64,000 nt of DNA from Phytopseudomonas argentinensis (GCF_900113905.1 NZ_FORC01000002.1:248001-312000); one strand, 5' to 3'. Positions 48,892 to 57,854 are shown, counted from the stretch's first letter. Numbers and translations are program-made. Notes: generated from the sequence alone by a model not told the origin.

Positions 48892-49755
48892 ATGCTTCCG
48901 TATTTTGTTGGTTGTCCTTCCTGGAACGAGCCTGCCTGGCGCGGCAGCTTCTACCCACCCGACCTGAACATGAGCGACAGCGTGGAGCACTATTGCCGGG
49001 TGTTCAACGCGGTGGAGGGCAACACCACCTTCTATGCGCGTCCCGATCAGGACAAGCTCGCCCGCTGGGTGGCGCGCATGCCGGCGCATTTCCGCTTCTG
49101 CGCCAAGGTGCACAAGGACATCAGCCACGAAGGCGACCTGCGCGAGCAACTGGGCAGCACCCACGCATTTCTCGACCTGCTCGCGCCGCTGGGTGAGCGG
49201 ATCACGCCGTTGTGGCTGCAGCTGCCGGCGCAGTTCGGCCCTTCGCGGTTGGGTGAGCTGGCGGTGTGGCTGGACGAATTCGCTAACCGGCGGATTGCCG
49301 TGGAAGTGCGCCATCCGGCGTTCTTCGACAAGGGCGACGAGGAACGCGTGCTCAATCGGCTGCTCCACGAGCGTGGCGTGGAGCGCATCTGCCTGGACTC
49401 CCGGGCGCTGTTCAGTTGCACCTCCAGGGACCCGGCGGTGCTGCATGCCCAGGCCAAGAAGCCGCGCCTGCCGATTCGCCCCGCGGCGTTCACGGACAGC
49501 CCCCAGGTGCGCTTTATCGGCGGGCCGGACCTGGCGGCCAATCAGCCGTTTCTCGAGCCTTGGCTGGACAAGGTGGCTGCCTGGATCGAACAGGGCCTGA
49601 CGCCCCATGTATTCCTGCATACCCCCGACAACCACCTGGCCGCGGCCCAGGCGCTGCGCTTCCATGAGCTGCTCTGCGAGCGCCTGCCGGGCCTGCCGCC
49701 GCTGCCACCGTACACCGACAGCGAACCCAGAGCCGAACAGTTGGGGTTGCTTTAA
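48892..49755 (+). CDS. DUF72 (YecE-like) protein
   Basis: The protein is 287 residues. Family signatures are YFVGCPSWNEPAWRGSFYPP at the start, YCRVFNAVEGNTTFYARPDQDKLARWVARMPAHFRFCAKVHKDISHE, and WLQLPAQFGPSRLGELAVWL followed by IAVEVRHPAFF. DUF72 is a TIM-barrel family with the fold of AP endonuclease/xylose isomerase-like enzymes. No activity is confirmed. It is followed by the REP and palindrome cluster. Confidence 0.9.
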   Translation: MLPYFVGCPSWNEPAWRGSFYPPDLNMSDSVEHYCRVFNAVEGNTTFYARPDQDKLARWVARMPAHFRFCAKVHKDISHEGDLREQLGSTHAFLDLLAPLGERITPLWLQLPAQFGPSRLGELAVWLDEFANRRIAVEVRHPAFFDKGDEERVLNRLLHERGVERICLDSRALFSCTSRDPAVLHAQAKKPRLPIRPAAFTDSPQVRFIGGPDLAANQPFLEPWLDKVAAWIEQGLTPHVFLHTPDNHLAAAQALRFHELLCERLPGLPPLPPYTDSEPRAEQLGLL

Positions 49756-49782
49756 GGCAGAAGCAGACATCGATGCAGGACC

Positions 49783-49934
49783 TGTGAGAGCGGGCCGGCC
49801 GCTCCCGCCACCTTGCTGTCCGTCAGGGTAGGATGGGTGAAACCCATCAATTAACCGATGGGTTTCACCCATCCTACGTTGGCAATTGGTGGTTTAGGAG
49901 TTCGTGATTGTGGGAGCGGGCCATGCCCGCGAAA
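49783..49934. repeat. REP cluster between DUF72 and DUF1513 genes
   Basis: Three elements fill this gap between convergent genes: a stem at 49783-49810 (GAGCGGGCCGGCCGCTCCCGC), the long palindrome at 49828-49877, and a 26-base REP at 49909-49934 that is the exact reverse complement of 2689-2714. Confidence 0.8.
49828..49877. repeat. Nested palindrome (REP doublet-like)
   Basis: Two perfect 21-base arms (49828-49848 and 49857-49877) are separated by AATTAACC. Each arm starts or ends with GTAGG/CCTAC and itself contains GATGGGT..ACCCATC, so each can also fold alone. A REPIN-like origin is likely. As RNA it could end transcription from both flanking genes. Confidence 0.88.
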
Positions 49935-49964
49935 GATCGCGGACACGCCGAGTTCCTACAGCCG

Positions 49965-51065
49965 TCAGGCCAGGCGCAGGTGGTTGTCCCAGAAACCGGC
50001 TGGCAGTTCCAGCGGCTGCATGGCGATGCGTTCGCTGCGGCAGTCGTAGAGGCGGCAGCGGCCGATACCGGCACTGACCACGAAGCCGTGCTCCGTCGCG
50101 CCGACGCCGGCGCAGTCGGGCAGGGCGGTATCCAGGCGTACGGCGCCGCTGTCCAGATCCCAGATGAACAGGCGATTGCCCCGCGGTGCGGTCATCGCCA
50201 GCAGGCGCAGGTCGCTGTGCACGGCCACGCTGGCGGTGTACTGGCTCATCATCTGGCGCTGCGCATCGGCCATGGGGAAGTGCTGGAACGGCTGGCCCGG
50301 ACGCTTGATCGCTACCAGCGGCACGGCATCCATGGCATCGCCCATGTACTGCTGGCCACTGACCACGGTGCCGTCGCTGGCCACGGCCAGGTGGCGCACG
50401 CTGTTCATCGGCTCCGGCAGCTGTTCCTTGCTGTGCAGGGTGCCATCGCGGGCCATCAGCACCAGGCTGGCTTCCATGGCGTCGAGGTTCATCTCCACCC
50501 GGCTTTCCGCTTCGGTGCGAATGCCACCGTTGGCCACCACCAGGGTTTCACCGTCGGGCATCCACAGCAGCTGGTGCGGGCCCAGGCCGTGGCTGGACAG
50601 CTCGTCGCGGTGCACCAGGCGCTCACCTTCCAGTCGATAGGCGCCAAGCACGCCGCGGCCGGGATCGCGGGTATCGTTCTCGGTGGCGTACAGCCATTCA
50701 CCGTCCTTGTGGAACACCGCGTGGCCGTAGAAATGCCGATCCTGTTCGCTGTGCAATGTCTGCAGCAGGCGGCCGTCCCGGGTGTCGATCAGGTAGCTCT
50801 CGGTGCTGGGCCGACGCCCGACGAACACCGCCATCGGCAAACTGGGATGGGGCACCACGTCATGGCAGCGTTCGCTGACCTGGGTAGCGAAGGCGCGCTG
50901 ACCATCGAGGCGGTAGCCGACCGCGTAATGCTTGCCGCCTTCATCGTTGCGCGCCGACAGCAGCAGCGGCTGGTGGCCGGTGTGGGTCAGCCTCCAGCCG
51001 CCGACGGCGCCTGCCGCCAGCAGGGTGGCGCTCAGGCCGAGAAATGCCCGGCGTTTCATGCTCAT
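49965..51065 (-). CDS. DUF1513 Tat-exported beta-propeller protein
   Basis: The protein is 366 residues. The N-terminus MKRRAFLGLSATLLAAGAVGG is a twin-arginine-like signal. The body is repetitive with WD40-type strands (DVVPHPSLPMAVFVGRRPSTESYLIDTRDG, HGLGPHQLLWMPDGETLVVANGGIRTE, HLAVASDGTVVSGQQY, RLLAMTAPRGNRLFIWDLDSG), the pattern of DUF1513. It is probably periplasmic. It follows the imelysin gene by three bases and is the last gene of the operon. A metal- or redox-linked role is only inferred from its neighbours. Confidence 0.85.
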   Translation of the reverse strand: MSMKRRAFLGLSATLLAAGAVGGWRLTHTGHQPLLLSARNDEGGKHYAVGYRLDGQRAFATQVSERCHDVVPHPSLPMAVFVGRRPSTESYLIDTRDGRLLQTLHSEQDRHFYGHAVFHKDGEWLYATENDTRDPGRGVLGAYRLEGERLVHRDELSSHGLGPHQLLWMPDGETLVVANGGIRTEAESRVEMNLDAMEASLVLMARDGTLHSKEQLPEPMNSVRHLAVASDGTVVSGQQYMGDAMDAVPLVAIKRPGQPFQHFPMADAQRQMMSQYTASVAVHSDLRLLAMTAPRGNRLFIWDLDSGAVRLDTALPDCAGVGATEHGFVVSAGIGRCRLYDCRSERIAMQPLELPAGFWDNHLRLA

Positions 51066-51068
51066 GGT

Positions 51069-52130
51069 TCAGTCTCCGTCGTGGGCGTTGAAGCCCAGCT
51101 GGATGCCCAGCGCCCGGGCCAGCTCGCCTTCGTGCAGGCGATGCAGCACGTTGAGGCTGTCGTAGAAGGCATTGAGGGTCTGCCGCCCGTGCTCGTCGGC
51201 GAGCAGCTCGCCAAGAGGGCGCTGCAGGCCGGCGAGTTGTTTGCGGCTTTCGGCGTAGGCGGCGTCGATACGTTTCTTGAGATCATCCTGATCGCTGCCC
51301 AGCAGGGCTTGCAGGCCGTCGTCCTTGGCACCGTGCCAGAGCTGTTCGGCGCCGCTGAGCGCTGCGCCCAGGTTGCTCAGGCTGGCCTGGCTGCGCCAGG
51401 CTTCGGCCTGGTAGGGTTGCGGCACGCCCTTGCTCTGCCGGCCCAGGGGCGCGCCGAGCTTTTTCTTCAGGCCATCGATGGCGCTGACCTGGGTGCGCAG
51501 CATGTCGGAGATCGCCTCGCCGGCTTCGGCATAGCGCTCATTGGGGAAGGTGCGAAACAGCGCCAGGGCGCCGTTCTCGCCTTGCCACTGATCCAGCACG
51601 GTGTTGGCCAGTGCCTGCTGATGCTCGCCGATCGCCACCAGCAACGGGCAGTAGCGGGTTTTCTGCTCGGCGTTCTGCAGGTCGATCTCGGGGTCGAACA
51701 TCAGGTATTCGTAAGCGGTAAGCCCCTGGACCACGACGCTGGCCTTTTCCAGGTCGGCGGCAGCCAGTTGCGGCTTGGCCTTGACCAATGCTTCGACCTG
51801 ACGGGCCACCAGGTTCTTCTTGTCCGGCCAGAACTGCACCTGCCAGGCGCGATTGCCCTCGGCCAGCGGGCCGACCGCCAGGGGCTGCAGGCTGGCCCAG
51901 GCGCTTTGCGCGGTGAGGAACGCCTGGCGAGCGCTGGCCAGGTCTTCCTGGCCTGCGCAGAACGCATTGGCGCTGCTGGCCAGGGCGACATCCGCCTCTT
52001 TCCAGGTGGCGTGGGCCGGCAGCAACACGCCTTCGGCCAGTGCCGAGCTGGTGGTGGCCTGCGGGTCGGCCGGCGAGCAGGCGGCCAGGGTCAGGCCCAG
52101 CAGAGTGACGGTCAGCGGAGAACGGATCAT
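51069..52130 (-). CDS. Imelysin-family lipoprotein, divergent active motif
   Basis: The product is 353 residues. Lipobox LAAC at about residue 18 places it in the envelope. It is all-helical in composition and matches imelysin-type iron-regulated proteins. The canonical GxHxxE is replaced here by GLTAYEYLMFD, so the His is absent. Relatives include EfeO-like iron-binding proteins and insulin-cleaving metalloprotease relatives. It may serve as a partner of the complete imelysin encoded upstream (54098-55435). It sits ten bases after the di-haem protein gene. Confidence 0.8.
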   Translation of the reverse strand: MIRSPLTVTLLGLTLAACSPADPQATTSSALAEGVLLPAHATWKEADVALASSANAFCAGQEDLASARQAFLTAQSAWASLQPLAVGPLAEGNRAWQVQFWPDKKNLVARQVEALVKAKPQLAAADLEKASVVVQGLTAYEYLMFDPEIDLQNAEQKTRYCPLLVAIGEHQQALANTVLDQWQGENGALALFRTFPNERYAEAGEAISDMLRTQVSAIDGLKKKLGAPLGRQSKGVPQPYQAEAWRSQASLSNLGAALSGAEQLWHGAKDDGLQALLGSDQDDLKKRIDAAYAESRKQLAGLQRPLGELLADEHGRQTLNAFYDSLNVLHRLHEGELARALGIQLGFNAHDGD

Positions 52131-52140
52131 GCGCGGCTCC

Positions 52141-53559
52141 TTACAGTGAATTCAGAAAGGCCAGGAGCGCGGCGCGCTCCTCGCTGGAAAATTGCAGCAC
52201 CTGCTGCTTGGCCGCTTCGGCTTCGCCGCCATGCCAGGCGATGGCTTCGAGCAGGTTGCGGGCGCGGCCGTCGTGCAGAAACTGGGTGTGGCCGCTGACC
52301 GTTTCGGTCAGGCCGATGCCCCACAGCGGCGCGGTGCGCCACTGGCGACCGTTGGCCAGGAACTCGTCGCGGCCATCGGCCAGGCCGTCGCCCATGTCAT
52401 GCAACAACAGATCGGTATAGGGGCGAATGGTCTGGTTGGCCAGCTCCGGTTCGGCGGCATCGGCGGCGGTGACGAAGCTTGGCGTATGGCAGCCCTGGCA
52501 GCCGGCGCGATGGAACAGGGTCTTGCCGGCCAGCACCTGGTCGTCGTCGACCTTGCGGCGCGCCGGCACGGCGAGGTTGCGAGTGTAGAACAGCACCATG
52601 CTCATGATGTTGTCGCTGACTTCCGGCTCGCCGCCGTGGGGCGCCTGGCGGCAGGGGGTCTGTGCCATGGTGCAGCCATCGCTGGGCTGCAGGCTGCTGG
52701 TCAGCCCCATGTCCTGCAAGAAGGCGTGGGCGTTCTGCTGGTTGAGCGTCGGTTGCCCGGCCTTCCAGCCGAAGCGGCCAAGTACGGTTTGCTGACGTGC
52801 ATCGTCCCACACCCGGTTGGGTTGGCCGCGGATGCCATCGCCGTCGCGATCATCCGGGTCGGCGTTGGCCAGGATCGCCGCCTCGGGAATCGCTTCGAGC
52901 AGGCCGAGGCCGATCATCGGCGGGGCGACCCGCGCCGAGAACAGGGTGTCCGGGTGCATCGGCCCGTAACCAAGCTGGCTGATGTTCAGCTGCGGCTTGC
53001 GCAGTTCGATGCTGTAGCCGTCGGCGAAGCGCACCTGCTCGGTGCGGTAGTCAACGCGCACCTTGCCTTCCGGGGCGACGCCGGGGTTGGCCATGTCCTG
53101 CAACTGGCCACCATAGGTGGGCTCGGGCAGCACACCGAGGCGTTGCAAGGCGGCATGATCGGCATCGCTGGCCGGAATCGACAGGCGCACCAGCATCGAC
53201 ACGGCGTTGACGCTGCCCGGCTCTGGCGGGTGGCCGCGGCCATCGCGGATATGGCAGTTCTGGCAGGCGTTGGTGTTGAACAGCGGGCCGAGGCCGTCAC
53301 GGGCGGTGGTGGTTGAGGGGGCGATCACCCAGGGGTTGCGAAAGAAGCTGTTGCCCACGCTGAAGTCCAGGCGGCGTTCGGGCGGCAGATTCGCGGAGGG
53401 CAGGGAAAAGGCCACGCGGTCGCTGCGTGACACCGTGGCAGCACCGCCGGACAGCGCTTCGCCGGGTTCGGCTGCGGTGAAGGTCGGCGACTTATCGCAG
53501 GCGGTCAGGCCGAGAGCCAGAAACAGCAGTGGCAGCAGGCGACCGGGTGACGCTGGCAT
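52141..53559 (-). CDS. DUF1111 di-haem lipoprotein (thiol oxidoreductase-like)
   Basis: The protein is 472 residues. Lipobox LTAC at about residue 21 marks a lipoprotein. Two haem-binding CXXCH motifs are visible: CQNCH in NTNACQNCHIRDGRGH (about 99) and CQGCH in AGCQGCHTPSF (about 363). The N-terminal part resembles MauG/cytochrome c peroxidase folds, and TAPLWGIGLTE and QFLHDGRARNLLEAIAWHGGEA are typical of DUF1111. It probably transfers electrons in the periplasm. Immediately downstream genes are imelysin-like and DUF1513. Confidence 0.87.
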   Translation of the reverse strand: MPASPGRLLPLLFLALGLTACDKSPTFTAAEPGEALSGGAATVSRSDRVAFSLPSANLPPERRLDFSVGNSFFRNPWVIAPSTTTARDGLGPLFNTNACQNCHIRDGRGHPPEPGSVNAVSMLVRLSIPASDADHAALQRLGVLPEPTYGGQLQDMANPGVAPEGKVRVDYRTEQVRFADGYSIELRKPQLNISQLGYGPMHPDTLFSARVAPPMIGLGLLEAIPEAAILANADPDDRDGDGIRGQPNRVWDDARQQTVLGRFGWKAGQPTLNQQNAHAFLQDMGLTSSLQPSDGCTMAQTPCRQAPHGGEPEVSDNIMSMVLFYTRNLAVPARRKVDDDQVLAGKTLFHRAGCQGCHTPSFVTAADAAEPELANQTIRPYTDLLLHDMGDGLADGRDEFLANGRQWRTAPLWGIGLTETVSGHTQFLHDGRARNLLEAIAWHGGEAEAAKQQVLQFSSEERAALLAFLNSL

Positions 53560-53634
53560 GGATGGTCCGCAGGGCAGAAATCGAGGGCGGCAATCTTAGC
53601 AGTCTGCGTCGCTTTAAATAAGATGGATTTGCGT

Positions 53635-54000
53635 TTAATCGGCCAGCACAACCAGGCTCTGCCCCGGTACCCAACCGCTTTCGCCGCTGGCCTCGCGTAG
53701 GCACCAGAGCCAGCCGTTCAGATGGCGGCTGGCAACCAGCAGTTCGTTGACCCGGGTATCCAGCTCCCGTGCGGTATAGCGCTCTAGCGCGCGTGCGCTG
53801 CCGTCGCCAAGCAACTCGAGAATGCTCAGCGGCACCCAGCCGCCGGGGTGGGCGTCGGTGCGGCAGAAATACCAGTCCTGCCAGTCTTCAGGGCCGTCGT
53901 AGCGCTCGCCAAGCTGGAGCAGGGTTCCGGCGTCGAAGGCGATGGGGTTTGGATACTCGCTGCGGTGGGCGGTGACGACCCGGCAGCCTGTGGGCTTCAT
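53635..54000 (-). CDS. Protein with two SH3-like domains
   Basis: The product is 121 residues without a signal peptide. Two repeats with the same order appear: GEDWQDWYFCRTDAHPGGWVPLSIL-type (here DWQDWYFCRTDAHPGGWVP) and NGWLWCLREASGESGWVPGQSL. The WYFC/WLWC and GWVP motifs are typical of variant SH3 ligand-binding domains. It sits between icmP and the di-haem gene, where I do not expect it from the P. aeruginosa order, and is separated from the di-haem gene start by 75 bases. The partner is unknown. Confidence 0.75.
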   Translation of the reverse strand: MKPTGCRVVTAHRSEYPNPIAFDAGTLLQLGERYDGPEDWQDWYFCRTDAHPGGWVPLSILELLGDGSARALERYTARELDTRVNELLVASRHLNGWLWCLREASGESGWVPGQSLVVLAD

Positions 54001-54041
54001 GATTACCTCTTGGGTTCGCGACAGGGTATGCCGCCAGGTAT

Positions 54042-54073
54042 AAAAAAGCCGGTGCGAAACCGCGCACCGGCTT
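54042..54073 (-). terminator. Terminator after the icmP-like gene
   Basis: AAGCCGGTGC (54046-54055) pairs with GCACCGGCTT (54064-54073) across an eight-base loop. The A-run 54042-54047 becomes a U-run on the minus-strand transcript. Confidence 0.85.
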
Positions 54074-54097
54074 GTTAGTCGCTCGCTTACCGCGTGA

Positions 54098-55435
54098 TCA
54101 GAACTCGTGATCGGCGGTGTCCGGGTTGAGGTCGCTGATACCCAGCTTACCGGCGGCCTGTTCGATGGCGCCGGTCTGCTTGACCAGTGCGGCGATGGCG
54201 TCGCGTACCAGCTGCTGGCCTTCGGCGTTGTCGGCGGCGATCAGCTGATCGAAGTGCACACCCTTGTTGGCGCTGTCGACCAGGGCCTGGAGCTTGGCCT
54301 GGGTGGCGTCCAGATCGGCCTTCACGGTGCTGTCGGTGGCCGCGTCGGCCTTGGCGACCAGCGACGACAGGCTCGGGCCGCTCAGGGTGCTGCCGTCGAC
54401 CTTCTTGTACTCGCCCAGGTAGACGTTACGGATGCCCAGGCCGTTGTAGTAGTGCGAGTTGTGGGTGTTGTCGCTGAAGCAGTCGTGCTCGTCTTCGGTG
54501 GAGTTGGCTTCCAGGGCGACCTTCATGCGCTCGCCGGCCAGTTCGCCGAGGGACAGGCTGCCCATGCCGAAGAGCATCTTGCGCACGCCGTTTTCGGCGG
54601 ACTCGCCTTCCAGGGTGGCGCGATAGTTGTCGGCCACACCGGCTTTCCACTGCCCGGCCATTTCGTCGAGGTCGGCGACCAGCAGGTCGGTGGCGGCTTT
54701 CAGGTAGGCACGGCGACGCTCGTTGTGGCCACCGGTGGCGCCGTCACCCACCACGTAGTCGGTGGCTGGGCGCTCGCCAGCGCCGGGGCCGGTACCGTTC
54801 AGGTCCTGGCCCCAGAGCAGGAATTCGATAGCGTGGTAGCCGGTGGCGACGTTAGCTTCGGAGCCGCCCAGCTCGTTCAGGCTGGCCAGCAGGTCCGGAG
54901 TGATTTCGCTGACGTCGAGCTTGTCTTCGCCAACCTGGATCTCGGTGTGGGCGATGATGTTGGCGCCCGCTGCCGGGTTGCCCAGGGCGTGCTGGTAGTC
55001 GGCGTCGACGTAGTCGATCAGGCCTTCGTCCAGGGGCCAGGCGTTAACCTGGCCTTCCCAGTCGTCGACCAGGGTGTTGCCGAAGCGGAACACTTCGCTC
55101 TGCATGTACGGCACGCGCGCGGCCAGCCAGGCTTCGCGGGCGGCTTTCAGGGTCTCGTCGTTGGGATTGGCGAGCAGGGCGTCGACGGCGCTCTGCAGCT
55201 TCTTGGCGGTGCTGGCGGCATCGTCGAACACGGCGGACGCGATGTCGGCGTAGTGCTTGACCACGGCCTGCGCAGCGGCTTCGTCGAAGGCGCCGGCTGC
55301 TGCTGGTGCACTGCTGCCGGTCGCTTGCGCAGCCGGTGCGGCGGCTTGGTTGGCAGGCGCCTTGTCTTCGCCGCAGCCCGCCAGGGCAATGGCGATGGTC
55401 AGCAGGCTGGCAGAGGCCAGGGGCATACGAATCAT
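54098..55435 (-). CDS. icmP: Imelysin-family metallopeptidase-like lipoprotein (IcmP-like)
   Basis: The product is 445 residues. Lipobox LAGC at about residue 21 is followed by an Ala/Pro-rich linker (25-48). The canonical imelysin GxHxxE motif is intact in ATGYHAIEFLLWGQDLNGTG, with a conserved YPLDEG-type segment (AWPLDEGLIDYVD) and a C-terminal SVHFDQLI-like end. The P. aeruginosa counterpart, IcmP/PA4370, cleaves insulin chains. Related proteins bind iron. The terminator at 54042-54073 separates it from the downstream genes, so it may be transcribed alone. Confidence 0.85.
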   Translation of the reverse strand: MIRMPLASASLLTIAIALAGCGEDKAPANQAAAPAAQATGSSAPAAAGAFDEAAAQAVVKHYADIASAVFDDAASTAKKLQSAVDALLANPNDETLKAAREAWLAARVPYMQSEVFRFGNTLVDDWEGQVNAWPLDEGLIDYVDADYQHALGNPAAGANIIAHTEIQVGEDKLDVSEITPDLLASLNELGGSEANVATGYHAIEFLLWGQDLNGTGPGAGERPATDYVVGDGATGGHNERRRAYLKAATDLLVADLDEMAGQWKAGVADNYRATLEGESAENGVRKMLFGMGSLSLGELAGERMKVALEANSTEDEHDCFSDNTHNSHYYNGLGIRNVYLGEYKKVDGSTLSGPSLSSLVAKADAATDSTVKADLDATQAKLQALVDSANKGVHFDQLIAADNAEGQQLVRDAIAALVKQTGAIEQAAGKLGISDLNPDTADHEF

Positions 55436-55496
55436 GACGAAATCCTTTGCGTGTTAATGGGGAGCGCGCGTGGGGGCCCACACGAGCTGCAACATA

Positions 55497-55515
55497 ATGC
55501 GAAAGATTTGCATTT
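55497..55515. promoter_or_regulatory. Inverted repeat upstream of icmP
   Basis: AATGC-N9-GCATT forms a 19-base palindrome in an AT-rich island, 62 bases upstream of the icmP-like start. The length equals a Fur box, but the sequence fits the Fur consensus poorly, so the binding protein is unknown. Confidence 0.35.
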
Positions 55516-55579
55516 TAAGCAAAGGGTGGCTGTGCTGGCGCCACCGAGTCGATTGCGCCACTCGCTACTGATACGGGAG

Positions 55580-57643
55580 TTAGAGCGTGGCCGGATTGAT
55601 AAGCCGCTGCGCGCGGCTGGCATGCTTGAGGTACTGGGTCAGTTCGCGGGCGGGCAGGGGCCGGCTGTAGTAGTAACCCTGCCCTTCATGACAGCCCTGG
55701 GCGATGATGTAGGCTTCCTGCTCGGCGGTTTCCACGCCTTCGGCGATGACCTGCATGCCCAGGCTCTTGCCCAATTGAATGATGGCGCGAACGATGGTGG
55801 CATCGTCCTCGTCGTCGAGCAGGTCCTGCACGAAGCTCTTGTCGATCTTGATCTTGTCCAGCGGCAGGCTCTTCAGATAACTGAGTGACGAGTAGCCGGT
55901 ACCGAAGTCGTCGATGGCGATCAGCGCCCCGGAGCGGCGCAGGCTCAGCAGATGCTGGGCGGCAGTGCTGATGTCTTCCATCAGGCCGGTTTCGGTGACC
56001 TCCAGCTCCAGGCTGCGGGCCGGCAGGCGATACATCTGCATCAGGTTGTTGACCACCCGCGGCAGCTCGGCGTGGTGCAGCTGCACGGTCGACAGGTTGA
56101 CCGCCATGCGCAGGTCGCCATAGCCCTGGTCGTGCCATTCGCGCAACTGGCGACAGCTCTGGTCGAGCACCCATTCGCCGATGGCGATGATGCTGCCGTT
56201 CTGCTCGGCCAGTGGAATGAACAGGTCCGGGCCGACGGAACCATGCTGCGGGTGCTGCCAGCGCAGCAGCGCCTCGACGCCGACCACCCGCTGGTCGCGG
56301 TAGCTGATCTGCGGCTGGTAGACCACGTGCAGCTGGTTCATCGCCAGGGCGTCGCGCAGATCCTTTTCCAGCTCGCGACGGCGGCGCATCTCGCTGTCGA
56401 CGCTGGCGATGTAGAACTGGTAGCGGTTGCGCGAACGGCTCTTGGCCAGGGTCATGGTCTGTTCGGCTTTCTGCAGCAGTTTCTCGGGGCTGTCGCCATC
56501 TTCGGGGAACAGGGTGATGCCGATGGTGGCGCGCAACTGCACCTGGTGATCGTCTAGGGTGAAGGGCATCTCCAGGTCGTCGAGCACGCTCTGCGCCAGT
56601 TCGGCGGCTTCGTAGGGCTGCTCGATATCGGCCTGCACCAGGGCGAACTGGTCGCCGCCCAGGCGCGCCAGCGCTCCCAGCCGGCCGCTGTGGCTGCGCA
56701 GACGATCGGACAGTGCCAGCAACAACTGGTCGCCAGTCTGGTAGCTGAACTGTTCGTTGATACCCTTGAAGTCATCCAGGCCCACGCACAGCACGGCGAC
56801 GCGGCGTTGCAGGCGCCCGGCATCCTCGAGAATCTGCTCGAGTTGCTGCTGCAGCTGCTGGCGATTGGGCAGGCTGGTCAGAAAGTCGTACTGCGACAGG
56901 CGCTGCAGGCTGTTTTCCGCCTCGCGGCGCAGATTGGTATTGCGCTCGATCGAGGCGAGCAGCCCGTTGGCGGTGTTGATCCACAGGCCTAATTCGTTCT
57001 TTTCGTTGCCCGGCAGCATCGGCAGCTTGTTCTCGCTGGGCCGGTCGGGGTTGATGCGACTCAGGTGCTCGATGATCACGCCCAGCGGCTTGGTCAGCAG
57101 CCAGTAGTAGACCAGGTACAGCACCAGGCCCATGGCCAGGGCGCGCAGCACCCCGGAAATGAAGATGATCACCGAATTGGTCAGAAAGCTTTCCCCGTAC
57201 AGCGCGGTGTCCAGGGTGATGTTCAGGTCGCCGTAGTATTCGTTGTACGGCTCACGGCCGACCAGGCGGGTGCTGAAGTGCTGCTCTTCGCCAAGGATCG
57301 GGTCGGTCAGCCAGCGAATGGGCAGGTCGGCGAGCGGGCGGCTCTTTTCCGCGAGCATCTGCTCTCCGGGATGGCCGATGGAGGCCTGGCGCACCGATTC
57401 GTGCTGGAACAGGCCTTCGACCACCTGCATGCCCATTTCGCGATCCAGGCTGTAGACCGCCTGGGTGGAAGGGTCCCGGAACATGCCGAGGATACGCTGG
57501 GAATCGCTGGTGATGGAGTGGCGTGTCTTGTAGATGTCGAACACGATCTGCCCGAGGCTCAGCACCACGCCCACCGCAAGCGCGGACAGCAGCACCACGC
57601 GCAGCAGTTTCACCGACAAGCTGTGCTTGAGTTCCAGCTTCAA
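55580..57643 (-). CDS. bifA: BifA, c-di-GMP phosphodiesterase
   Basis: BifA, 687 residues, degrades c-di-GMP and restrains biofilm formation. The start is TTG 57643 (LKLELKHSLSVKLLRVV) behind AAGGAA, which gives the length I recall for BifA; the frame continues upstream without a good ribosome site. TM1 (about 15-35) and TM2 (about 160-180) bracket a periplasmic part. The GGDEF domain is degenerate (LGGDQF). The EAL domain is intact: GVEALLRW, NLSTVQL, DDFGTGYSSLSYLKSLPLDKIKIDKSFV, and AEGVETAEQ. It opposes WspR and the other cyclase encoded 20 kb away. Confidence 0.93.
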   Translation of the reverse strand: MKLELKHSLSVKLLRVVLLSALAVGVVLSLGQIVFDIYKTRHSITSDSQRILGMFRDPSTQAVYSLDREMGMQVVEGLFQHESVRQASIGHPGEQMLAEKSRPLADLPIRWLTDPILGEEQHFSTRLVGREPYNEYYGDLNITLDTALYGESFLTNSVIIFISGVLRALAMGLVLYLVYYWLLTKPLGVIIEHLSRINPDRPSENKLPMLPGNEKNELGLWINTANGLLASIERNTNLRREAENSLQRLSQYDFLTSLPNRQQLQQQLEQILEDAGRLQRRVAVLCVGLDDFKGINEQFSYQTGDQLLLALSDRLRSHSGRLGALARLGGDQFALVQADIEQPYEAAELAQSVLDDLEMPFTLDDHQVQLRATIGITLFPEDGDSPEKLLQKAEQTMTLAKSRSRNRYQFYIASVDSEMRRRRELEKDLRDALAMNQLHVVYQPQISYRDQRVVGVEALLRWQHPQHGSVGPDLFIPLAEQNGSIIAIGEWVLDQSCRQLREWHDQGYGDLRMAVNLSTVQLHHAELPRVVNNLMQMYRLPARSLELEVTETGLMEDISTAAQHLLSLRRSGALIAIDDFGTGYSSLSYLKSLPLDKIKIDKSFVQDLLDDEDDATIVRAIIQLGKSLGMQVIAEGVETAEQEAYIIAQGCHEGQGYYYSRPLPARELTQYLKHASRAQRLINPATL

Positions 57644-57854
57644 ATGGCAGTTCCTTGTGCGATACCCGGCGCCGGATTGGGATTGAGTATTGGCAAAGTC
57701 GCGTTGGCAGTCAAAGGCCTCATGCATGGGGTACAGATTGTCGCCGTGCCGAGGGATGCATTATCTGCATTGTTTCGGAGAGAAGGGGGCATCTCTTGAG
57801 TACCATCCGTCGATGCCGGGGCCCCTTGGCAGGCGACGGCGCGCGGGCGATGGA

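Noticed and set aside
55497..55515. Fur box upstream of icmP
   Set aside because: The 19-base palindrome has the right length, but its bases match the Fur consensus poorly; kept only as an unassigned inverted repeat.
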